Shown here in pieces: positions 16,623-23,508 of a stretch of 37,125 nucleotides of DNA. The first letter of the stretch is position 1. Every line of letters starts with the position of its first letter. The position numbers and the translations under genes are program-made. The notes below the pieces were generated by a model. It saw nothing but the letters and a program-made list of their open reading frames with translations, was not told the origin of the DNA and did not search any database. Where the stretch lies: NCBI GenBank assembly GCA_900543165.1, contig UQQQ01000018.1, positions 1-37,125 of the forward strand, given 5' to 3'. The stretch comes from an uncultured Dialister sp. Lineage in GTDB: Bacteria > Bacillota > Negativicutes > Veillonellales > Dialisteraceae.

Positions 16623-19094
16623 ATGAACGTATCTTTAAAATGGCTGGGCACTTTGGTCGATATCAAGAGCCTTGATCCGGAAGAAATGGCGGAAACGCTG
16701 ACCGTCGACGGCATTCCGGTCGAGCATGTGATTTATCCGGGAAAAGGCATCCAGGGTGTCGTGACCGGCAAGGTTCTTTCCATTGAAAAACATCCGGATG
16801 CTGATCATCTGGTTGTCTGCCAGCTGGACTGCGGCAAGGGCGCACCGATCCAGATCGTGACGGGCGCTTCCAATGTCGAAGTCGGGCAGATCGTCCCGGT
16901 CGCACTTGATGGGGCGCATGTACCGGCCAAGCACGATGCGAAGGCTCCGGGAGGACTTGCTCGCGGCGATACGAAGATCAAGGCGGGGAAACTCCGCGGT
17001 GTCGTATCGAACGGCATGATGTGTTCTCTGGGAGAGCTCGGCCTCGATGACAATCTCTTCCCGGCGCTGAATAAAGAAGGCATCCTGATCCTTCCGGCGG
17101 ATACCCCGATCGGTGTCGATTTCCATACCCTGTTCGATCTGGATGATGTCATTTATGAAATGGAACTCACCGCGAACCGTGCCGACTGCTTCAGCATGAT
17201 CGGTATGGCGCTGGAAGTCGGTGCGATTTTCAAGAGAAAGGTGAATCTGCCGGAGATTTCCGTCAAAGAAACCGGGGAAGCCATCGAGGGTCGCGCGGAA
17301 GTCCATATCGCAGAGCCTGCCTTCTGCAAACGCTTCTGCGGACGTCTCCTCGAAAATGTAACCATCGGCCGTTCTCCGGAATGGATCGAAAACCGTCTGC
17401 GCAGCAACGGGATTCGTCCGATCAATAATGTCGTCGATGCAGCGAACTATGTCATGCTGGAAATCGGTCAGCCGCTTCATACCTATGACTATGACAAGGT
17501 GGCCGGCCATTCTCTGACCTGCCGCTTTGCCAAAGAAGGCGAGACCATCAAGACACTGGATGGGCAGGAAAGACAGCTGAATGTGGCTGACCTTGTCATC
17601 GCAGACGGCAGCGATACAGCTGCCTGCATCGCAGGCGTCATGGGCGGCTTTGACTCCGAAGTCACGGAGAAAACCAAGTCTGTCCTTTTGGAGGCTGCCG
17701 TATTCGACAGTGCTTCCATCAGAAGAACGTCCCGCCGTCTGGGCCTGCGCTCCGAAGCGTCCGGCCGCTACGAAAAGGGCATCAATCCGGCAAGAAGTGA
17801 AATGGCGATCAACCGCATCTGCCAGCTCTTGGTGGAACAGGGGGCTGCCACCACCGCACGGGGCATGCTTGATGAATATCCTGTCAAGGCAGAGCCGCAG
17901 GTCATCGAAACGTCCGTGAAAGCCATCAATGACTACATCGGCATCCATATGCCAAAAGAGGAAATGATTGATATCCTGACCCACCTGTATTTCCATGTCG
18001 AAGAACAGGATGGCGCGCTCAAAGTCACTGTCCCGGAATTCCGTCTGGATCTGGAAGGCATGCCAGACCTTGCCGAAGAAGTGGCCCGCGTGTACGGTTA
18101 CTCGAATATTCCGATCACCACCCCATGGAGCGCTATTGCAAAGGGCGCTATGTCCAAGGAGCAGGATGCACTCTTCCGTATGGCAGATGCTCTCATTGCC
18201 AATGGTCTTTCGCAGGTCGAAAACTACAGCTTCATGGATAAGAACGATCTCAAGAAGCTGAATTTCCCGGAAGGGGATGCGGTTTACGAAGCCATTCCGA
18301 TCCTGAACCCGATTTCCGAAGAATACCCGGATATGCGCACCAGCCTTTTCCCGGGCCTCATGCATACGCTTTCTTACAATCTGTCTCAGAAAAACGATCA
18401 GGTCGCCATCTTCGAATATGGCCATGTGTATCATCCGAAAGCCCTGCCGCTGACCGAGCTCCCGGATGAGTACGACCTCGTTTCCGGCCTGCTCTGCGGC
18501 TGCCCGGAAGAAGCCGGTTATCCGAACAGCACGAGGACCTATGATTTCTTTGATGTGAAAGCCATCATGGAAAATCTGCTCTCTGCTATCGGTGTCCGCG
18601 GCTATGATATAGAGCGCTCTGACTATCCGGTATTCCATCCGGGCATTTCCGCCGATTTTGTCAAGGATGGGAAAATCATTGTTTCCTTTGGCGAACTGCA
18701 TCCGGCGGTCCTTGACCAGTGGGGCATCAAGAAGGATGTCTATGGCTTCCAGATCCATGTGCCGGAGCTCCTTCCTTATATCGATGCCACCATCGATTAC
18801 AAGAAGATTCCGAAATTCCCGGCTTCTGAACGAGATCTCTCCATGCTTGTCCCTGTGAAATACACAAACAAAGAAGTCGAAGCCATCATTGAGAAGGCAG
18901 CAGGCAGACATCTGGAAACGCTCCGTCTCTTCGATCTCTATCAGGGCGAGCAGGTACAGGAAGGCTATAAGAGTATGGCCTACAACCTGTATTTCCGCGC
19001 GGATGACCGCACACTGACCGATAAAGAAGTCGATCAGTGGATCGAAAAAATCGTCAAGAAGCTTGGCGAAGCGGATATCACCCTGCGCGCTTGA
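16623..19094 (+). CDS. pheT: Phenylalanine--tRNA ligase beta subunit
   Basis: Beta subunit of 823 residues. In order it has an EMAP-like tRNA-binding domain (VVTGKVLSIEKHPDADHLVVCQLDCG, about 42-150), the B3/B4 editing domain (RSNGIRPINNVVDAANYVMLE), a B5 domain, a catalytic-like domain, and the C-terminal FDX-ACB anticodon-binding domain (PKFPASERDLSMLVPVKYTNKEVEAIIE from about 725). Length is normal. Its ATG lies 19 bp after pheS and follows GAGGGGG. The complementary strand carries an 824-codon open frame, which I regard as a shadow. Confidence 0.97.
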   Translation: MNVSLKWLGTLVDIKSLDPEEMAETLTVDGIPVEHVIYPGKGIQGVVTGKVLSIEKHPDADHLVVCQLDCGKGAPIQIVTGASNVEVGQIVPVALDGAHVPAKHDAKAPGGLARGDTKIKAGKLRGVVSNGMMCSLGELGLDDNLFPALNKEGILILPADTPIGVDFHTLFDLDDVIYEMELTANRADCFSMIGMALEVGAIFKRKVNLPEISVKETGEAIEGRAEVHIAEPAFCKRFCGRLLENVTIGRSPEWIENRLRSNGIRPINNVVDAANYVMLEIGQPLHTYDYDKVAGHSLTCRFAKEGETIKTLDGQERQLNVADLVIADGSDTAACIAGVMGGFDSEVTEKTKSVLLEAAVFDSASIRRTSRRLGLRSEASGRYEKGINPARSEMAINRICQLLVEQGAATTARGMLDEYPVKAEPQVIETSVKAINDYIGIHMPKEEMIDILTHLYFHVEEQDGALKVTVPEFRLDLEGMPDLAEEVARVYGYSNIPITTPWSAIAKGAMSKEQDALFRMADALIANGLSQVENYSFMDKNDLKKLNFPEGDAVYEAIPILNPISEEYPDMRTSLFPGLMHTLSYNLSQKNDQVAIFEYGHVYHPKALPLTELPDEYDLVSGLLCGCPEEAGYPNSTRTYDFFDVKAIMENLLSAIGVRGYDIERSDYPVFHPGISADFVKDGKIIVSFGELHPAVLDQWGIKKDVYGFQIHVPELLPYIDATIDYKKIPKFPASERDLSMLVPVKYTNKEVEAIIEKAAGRHLETLRLFDLYQGEQVQEGYKSMAYNLYFRADDRTLTDKEVDQWIEKIVKKLGEADITLRA

Positions 19095-19111
19095 TAGAAA
19101 GCAGTGCAATC

Positions 19112-19142
19112 AAAAAGCTGAACCCGTGGGTTCAGCTTTTTT
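19112..19142. terminator. Terminator between the convergent pheT and speD-like genes
   Basis: A 14-bp perfect stem (19112-19125 with 19128-19141) starts with an A run and ends with a T run. It can therefore act in both directions, for pheT and, at some distance, for the minus-strand gene. Confidence 0.9.
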
Positions 19143-19145
19143 GCT

Positions 19146-19215
19146 TTTGAAAGTGACTGGTGACTAGTGACTGATGACTAGGGATTAGGGATTTGGGATC
19201 AGGGAGTAGGGCGCA
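19146..19215 (-). repeat. Composite intergenic repeat, copy 9 (array only)
   Basis: Contains only the 'gtgactggtgactagtgact' and 'gactagggattagggattt' units of the composite repeat. A separate stretch at about 19231-19270 ('gaaatggcgtctcact') matches part of the element at 28073-28342. Confidence 0.65.
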
Positions 19216-19286
19216 GCAGATCAGCTTGGCTCCCCTCGTTTCGCTTGAAATGGCGTCTCACTGAGGAAAACGCCTTTCCCAAGATC

Positions 19287-19781
19287 TCACTCCGGCCCCA
19301 GCGTGTCTCTTTTCTCGTTTCTATGCACCATGAAATTGGCGACCTTCTTACCGGCCTGGGTCATGTGATGTCCTGTGTTTTTGAATTTGTGCATCGCTGT
19401 CGAGCGGGAGCGGATATTCGGCTTCATGTCTGGATCAATATTCCCTCTCTTGACTGAGGTGGCACGGATCTTCTCCGGCTCCAAAGCACTGCGAAGGACG
19501 GCCATCGCACGGGCGGGGAGAATGTCGCAGTCAAAGCTGTAGATGTCTACAGCGGCATAGCCGAGCTGCGGATACGCGTGGATGCAAACATGGGCTTTCT
19601 TTCCATAAGCAGCGAGTGTGATCTCTTCCTCGTCCTCATGGAAGAAGGTGTCTTCGACTTCGATACCCAGATTCTTGGCCGCCTGATTCATGACAGAGAT
19701 CAGCTCCTTGGAGGAAGTGATCTCTTCCTGCACACAGCCATAGCAGTCGACCAGCAGATGTTTTCCGATAAAATTATCCAT
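19287..19781 (-). CDS. SpeD-like S-adenosylmethionine decarboxylase homologue lacking the pyruvoyl serine
   Basis: Protein of 164 residues, of which about the first 110 align well with bacterial SpeD: GKHLLVDCYGC, then AHVCIHAYPQLGYAAVDIY. SpeD enzymes cleave themselves before a serine in ESHxxIHT, which becomes the pyruvoyl cofactor. From memory of the Thermotoga maritima enzyme, Ser63, His68 and Cys83 are essential. Here the same positions are Ala63, His68 and Phe83, so self-cleavage and normal decarboxylation look impossible. The C-terminal 45 residues are basic and not recognised. I chose the ATG at 19781, with AAAGGTG upstream, over an in-frame GTG at 19790 that lies inside this ribosome binding site. 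An extended -10 is upstream. No spermidine synthase is nearby. Function unknown. Confidence 0.82.
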   Translation of the reverse strand: MDNFIGKHLLVDCYGCVQEEITSSKELISVMNQAAKNLGIEVEDTFFHEDEEEITLAAYGKKAHVCIHAYPQLGYAAVDIYSFDCDILPARAMAVLRSALEPEKIRATSVKRGNIDPDMKPNIRSRSTAMHKFKNTGHHMTQAGKKVANFMVHRNEKRDTLGPE

Positions 19782-19882
19782 AGTATTCACCTTTTGTGAG
19801 GGATTGACAGATGCAGAGACGGATCCGCATCGCGCTCATTGCCTCAACGTTTCTCTTAATTTTATAAATTACACTTCCATCT

Positions 19883-19891
19883 ATTATAGCA
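19883..19891 (-). promoter_or_regulatory. Extended -10 promoter for the speD-like gene
   Basis: On the minus strand the sequence reads TGCTATAAT, an extended -10 about 100 bp before the start codon. No good -35 is seen. Confidence 0.6.
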
Positions 19892-20018
19892 GATATGAGC
19901 AAATTTGGCATGCATCCTGAGAAACATTTGCATCTCTCTGCTGGCGCCAGGCTCCGGGCAGTCAGTCACGGTGAACCCTTATTTTCTGCCGTCCTATCTA
20001 CATTTTCATGAGGAAAGA

Positions 20019-20027
20019 TGCTATAAT
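20019..20027 (+). promoter_or_regulatory. Extended -10 promoter for the HNH-dcd pair
   Basis: TGCTATAAT at 20019-20027, about 50 bp before the ATG at 20077, again with a weak -35. The divergent speD-like gene has the same nonamer on the other strand. Confidence 0.6.
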
Positions 20028-20076
20028 GAAAAATAATTTTATGACGACGATAGCGTGAGAGCAGGGAGGCGACGAG

Positions 20077-20991
20077 ATGGCCAGACGGAAAGGGCTGAAG
20101 CGGTGGGACGAGATCACGACAGAGGGATGGCTCTCGCTTATGGCGGACAAGACGGTCATGAGTGCGCTGATGATGCAGATCTTCTCGCGGCTCTATCACT
20201 CCGAAGACTATATGGATAACGCAAAGAATATAGCGAAGGCGCTCCATCTCGAGTATCGGGCACTGAATGCAGGCGTCGGTTGGGCCGGGAATAAGATCCG
20301 TGAAATGTATGAGGCGGGAAGTCTTTTGACCTATCATGCGAGCGAGAAGATGGAAGAGACGCACCGGGAAGAAGAGGTGGGAGAGTTCCGTCTCTCAGAA
20401 ACGCCGGCCTCTCGTGTCCGCCGCTCGCCATGGGAGTATGTTTTCGATGGGAGTGAGGACGATAACGGTACCTATTTCTGGGTGCTGAAACCTGAGGCCG
20501 TAAGAGCGTACCGAGAGATCATGGATGCGGATATCTGGCATCTGGATGATATTCGCCAGCTGCTTGAGAGCGATGAGACGGCATATGGATGCGAGGGGAG
20601 CCTCTTTTCCCACTCGTCTTCGCATACGGTCGATGAGATCCGAAAACGGCTTTTAAAAAATGCGGAGTTCAAAAGGAAATCGATGGGAGCGCATCCCTGC
20701 TGCGTTGTGTGCGGGGCAGATCGGATTTCTCTTCTCCATGCGGTCCCTTATGGGACGCACGGCGAGTCACAAAAGGGACTCATGCTTTGCCCGACGCATG
20801 CGGCACTTTTCTCCGCGCATCTCATTTCTTTTTCCGATACGGGCGCGCTTCTGGTATCTCCCCGGATTTCTGAAGGGGAAAGGAAGCTCTATGGTCTTAT
20901 CGCGGGAGAGAAGGCGAAGGCGGCTTTCAGCCGCAGGCGGATGCTTGCGCATCGGAAAATTTTTACAGAGGAAGGAAGAAAACTGAAATGA
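20077..20991 (+). CDS. HNH endonuclease-like protein of unknown role
   Basis: Protein of 304 residues. Residues about 15-75 form a helical region (LMADKTVMSALMMQIFSRLY...NAKNIAKALHLEY) resembling the N-terminal part of some HNH restriction-type proteins. A middle segment WEYVFDGSEDDNGTYFWVLKP follows. The C-terminal part looks like an HNH_2-type fold: Cys209 and Cys212, LLHAVPYG with His221, and GLMLCPTHAALF with Cys238 and His241. The position usually occupied by Asn before GLxL is Lys, and the usual FD is FS, so catalytic activity is uncertain. It follows AGGGAGG, and its stop overlaps the dcd start (ATGA), so the two are translationally coupled. The assignment is by motif only. Confidence 0.6.
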   Translation: MARRKGLKRWDEITTEGWLSLMADKTVMSALMMQIFSRLYHSEDYMDNAKNIAKALHLEYRALNAGVGWAGNKIREMYEAGSLLTYHASEKMEETHREEEVGEFRLSETPASRVRRSPWEYVFDGSEDDNGTYFWVLKPEAVRAYREIMDADIWHLDDIRQLLESDETAYGCEGSLFSHSSSHTVDEIRKRLLKNAEFKRKSMGAHPCCVVCGADRISLLHAVPYGTHGESQKGLMLCPTHAALFSAHLISFSDTGALLVSPRISEGERKLYGLIAGEKAKAAFSRRRMLAHRKIFTEEGRKLK

Positions 20992-21509
20992 TTTTATCCG
21001 GCAAAGAAATCGTGCGACATATGGGGGAAGAAATCATCATCGATCCCTTTGACCCGAAGAAAGTGAATCCGAACAGCTACAACCTGACTCTGGCGGATGA
21101 GCTGATGGTGTATGATCACTATGAGCTTGACATGAAGAAAAGAAATGAAGGCACGCTGATCCATATCCCCAAGGAGGGCTATGTGCTGCAGCCGAATAAG
21201 CTGTACCTGGGGCGGACGCATGAATATACAAAAACGAAATGCTTCGTACCGATGCTCGAGGGTCGCTCGTCCATCGGACGTCTGGGTCTTTTTATCCATG
21301 TGACGGCAGGCTTCGGAGATGTGGGCTTCTCCGGGTACTGGACGCTGGAAATGTTCTGCGTGCAGCCGATCCGCATCTATGCGGGTGTAGAGATCTGCCA
21401 GATCTATTTCCATACCGTTTTGGGGGAAGCAGACTGCTATGACAGCGGAAAATATCAGAATAATAAAGGAATTCAGCCAAGCCTACTTTACAAAGACTTT
21501 GAAAAGTAG
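20988..21509 (+). CDS. dcd: dCTP deaminase
   Basis: Protein of 173 residues with the trimeric dUTPase/Dcd fold, converting dCTP to dUTP (or to dUMP if bifunctional). Family motifs include NPNSYNLTLADELMVY near 28-43, EGRSSIGRLGLFIHVTAGFGDVGFSGYWTLE at 91-121 with the catalytic Glu121, and a C-terminal YDSGKYQNNKGIQPS. Size and sequence look like the housekeeping enzyme. Its ATG overlaps the stop of the HNH-like gene. Enlarged Dcd proteins are known to deplete dCTP in phage defence; this one has no extra domain, so a defence role would have to come from the partner. Confidence 0.93.
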   Translation: MILSGKEIVRHMGEEIIIDPFDPKKVNPNSYNLTLADELMVYDHYELDMKKRNEGTLIHIPKEGYVLQPNKLYLGRTHEYTKTKCFVPMLEGRSSIGRLGLFIHVTAGFGDVGFSGYWTLEMFCVQPIRIYAGVEICQIYFHTVLGEADCYDSGKYQNNKGIQPSLLYKDFEK

Positions 21510-21548
21510 TATGATAATACCAACTTAATAACACTTGGAGCGAAGAAG

Positions 21549-21593
21549 CTGCAGCATGACAGGAGAGTTTTCTCTTTGTCTGCTGCTTTTTTT
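21549..21593 (+). terminator. Rho-independent terminator after dcd
   Basis: The arm from 'gcagcatgacaggaga' (21551) pairs with 'tctctttgtctgctgc' (to 21586) with a bulge, and seven T residues follow. The remaining bases to the TAXI gene hold nothing I recognise. Confidence 0.85.
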
Positions 21594-21775
21594 GTACTTT
21601 GCTTCGGTGCGGGAGTGCTTTTGAGAGTTCAAGGTATTTGCATTTTTTTGAATATTATTTCATTTTGCGGATGGAGTCTCGGAAGGCATCCTGTTTTTTA
21701 GGAAAGCATAAGAGTGGAATTCATCTCGTGGAGGACATGCTTTCCACTTGGGGGAGATGTAGGAGGTCGACTATT

Positions 21776-22750
21776 ATGAAAAAAGCAATGAAGAAAATGA
21801 TCATGGCAGGTGCTCTTTGCATCGCAGGTGCAGCTCTGATCGCAGGCTGCGGCGATTCCGGTTCTTCTGCAGGCGGCGGAAAACAGTTCCTGAACATTGC
21901 TACCGGCGGTACTGCTGGTACCTATTACCCGCTGGGCGGCGCACTCGCTGAACTGCTGAATCAGAATATCAAAGGCATGAATGCATCCGCACAGTCCACC
22001 GGCGCATCCGTAGCCAATGTCAATATGCTGAAAGACGGCTCTGTCGATATCGCTTTCATCCAGAATGATATCGCTTACTATGCAGCCAACGGCAAGGAAA
22101 TGTTCAAGGACAACAAAGTAGAAAGCATCCGCGGTATCGCTGCTCTCTATCCGGAAACTGTCCAGTTCGTCACCACTGCTGACAAAGGCATCAAATCCAT
22201 CGCTGACCTCAAGGGCAAAAAGGTCGCTGTCGGTGCTTCCGGCTCCGGCGCAGAAGCCAATGCTCGTCAGATCCTCGGTGCATATGGTCTGACCTATGAT
22301 GATATCGATGTACAGTATCTCTCCTTCGGCGAAGCTGTTGATGCACTGAAGGATGGCAATGTCGATGTCGGTGTCGTCGTCGCAGGCTTCCCGACCGCAG
22401 CGATCCAGGATCTGGCTGCCAATAAATCCGCAGCACTGGTCAATATCGATGCAGAACATGCTGATAAGCTGATGAAGCAGTACCCATACTTCACCAAGAT
22501 CACCGTACCGAAGGGCACCTATCCTGGACAGGAAGAAGACGTCAGCACGGTAGCCGTGAAATGCGTCGTCGTTACCACGGACAAGCTCTCTGATGACCTC
22601 GGTGAACAGATCGCCAAAGCCATCTACGAACACCTTGACCGCATGAAAGCGGCTCACGCTGTCGGCAAGTACATCACCAAGGATACCGCTCTGGAAGGCA
22701 TGTCCGTCAAAATGAATGCCGGTGCTGAAAAGTATCTGAAAGCTAAATAA
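21776..22750 (+). CDS. TAXI family TRAP transporter solute receptor (lipoprotein)
   Basis: Secreted substrate-binding protein of 324 residues for a TRAP transporter. The N terminus MKKAMKKMIMAGALC...LIAGC is a lipoprotein signal, with Cys25 after LIAG as the likely lipidated residue. The mature part starts near FLNIATGGTAGTYYPLGGALAELLN, the TAXI-type signature, and shows the two-lobed binding-protein pattern (SVDIAFIQNDIAYYA, LKGKKVAVGASGSGAEANARQIL). TAXI receptors bind organic anions such as glutamate or dicarboxylates; the ligand here is not readable. The ATG at 21776 follows GTAGGAGG; a longer in-frame start would place residues before the signal peptide. The DUF1850 and permease genes follow. 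Confidence 0.93.
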   Translation: MKKAMKKMIMAGALCIAGAALIAGCGDSGSSAGGGKQFLNIATGGTAGTYYPLGGALAELLNQNIKGMNASAQSTGASVANVNMLKDGSVDIAFIQNDIAYYAANGKEMFKDNKVESIRGIAALYPETVQFVTTADKGIKSIADLKGKKVAVGASGSGAEANARQILGAYGLTYDDIDVQYLSFGEAVDALKDGNVDVGVVVAGFPTAAIQDLAANKSAALVNIDAEHADKLMKQYPYFTKITVPKGTYPGQEEDVSTVAVKCVVVTTDKLSDDLGEQIAKAIYEHLDRMKAAHAVGKYITKDTALEGMSVKMNAGAEKYLKAK

Positions 22751-22895
22751 GACAGCGGTCATCCGGCATCATGCAGAAGTCTCTAAGGCTCAGCGGGTTT
22801 TGTACATTGAACGGGGGAGCGATGCACCTTCCGCATAGCAACCGCGCAGCCTCTGGCACGGCAAGCATGTGACGTATTCAAGTTCAATCCATATC

Positions 22896-22924
22896 GAAAC
22901 ACTGATTTTATCAGCGCTTTCCCT
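22896..22924. repeat. Family B relic (terminal repeats only)
   Basis: Reads 'gaaacactgatttt' immediately followed by 'atcagcgctttccc', so the two ends of the family B element are joined with no interior. It lies in the gap between the TAXI receptor and DUF1850 genes; the rest of that gap (22751-22895) holds no recognised feature. Confidence 0.55.
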
Positions 22925-22928
22925 TATA

Positions 22929-22978
22929 GGAAGGAGGGAGAACGGGCTCATCTCAGAGTCCGTTCTCACTTTCATTTC
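22929..22978 (+). promoter_or_regulatory. Shine-Dalgarno separated from its start codon by a hairpin
   Basis: GGAAGGAGGG (22929-22938) is the only strong ribosome binding site before the DUF1850 gene but lies 40 nt from the ATG at 22979. A 12-bp stem (22938-22949 with 22956-22967, one G-T pair, six-base loop) occupies the interval. Folding would bring the site to about 11 nt from the ATG. Confidence 0.6.
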
Positions 22979-23503
22979 ATGAAGAAAAAGAAAAACGGGA
23001 AATTAGAAACCATACTTATTGTTTTCGGGATGATCGTCTGTGTGATCGTGACCGTGGGAGGCTGGTTTGTCCGTCAGGACTATCTCTTCGGACAGACGGC
23101 AGACGGCTTCATCATCAGGCAGCGGGTGCGCCCAGGTACACCGGTGACACTGGTGTACAGGCACTCGGTTCAGAAGACGATGATTCACGAGTACCTTGAA
23201 GTCAATGACATGGCGACGGGGCTCGTACTGAAGTCTACAAAATACCAATCCATGGGGGTAGGACTTCCTTTCTCCAAAGAAGATGGCGATTTCCGCGAAG
23301 AAGACGGTTGGTTTATTCTGGATAACATGAACCGTCCCTATCCGGAGCTGTCGATCCGTAACGGCGTGACGAATGAAGAAAAGGTCTATGTCGGAGATAC
23401 GGAGTATGACCTGGCAAGCCTTATGCCTTTGGGAAAGGAACTTCATCTGTATGTAGCACCGCTGTACCAGGTGCTGTATAAGAAAAAAGAAATTAGGAGT
23501 TGA
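22979..23503 (+). CDS. DUF1850 family protein of a TAXI-TRAP system
   Basis: Protein of 174 residues with one N-terminal membrane segment (about 10-30, ILIVFGMIVCVIVTVGGWF), followed by an extracytoplasmic domain. DUF1850 traits are the conserved HSVQKTMIHEYLEV and the SMGVGLPF stretch. Members are typically encoded between TAXI receptors and fused TRAP permeases, as here; their role is not established. The start is unusual because no ribosome binding site lies in the 20 bases before it. Its stop is five bases before the permease start. Confidence 0.88.
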   Translation: MKKKKNGKLETILIVFGMIVCVIVTVGGWFVRQDYLFGQTADGFIIRQRVRPGTPVTLVYRHSVQKTMIHEYLEVNDMATGLVLKSTKYQSMGVGLPFSKEDGDFREEDGWFILDNMNRPYPELSIRNGVTNEEKVYVGDTEYDLASLMPLGKELHLYVAPLYQVLYKKKEIRS

Positions 23504-23508
23504 TACAA

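Noticed and set aside
16635..19109. An 824-codon open frame on the minus strand covering almost all of pheT
   Set aside because: The plus-strand frame is a full, well-conserved PheT. The antisense frame starts without its own signals, resembles no family I know, and has the composition expected from reading codon-biased DNA backwards.
21599..21775. An N-terminal extension of the TAXI receptor
   Set aside because: It would bury the lipoprotein signal peptide, whereas the ATG at 21776 directly follows AGGAGG and begins the signal.
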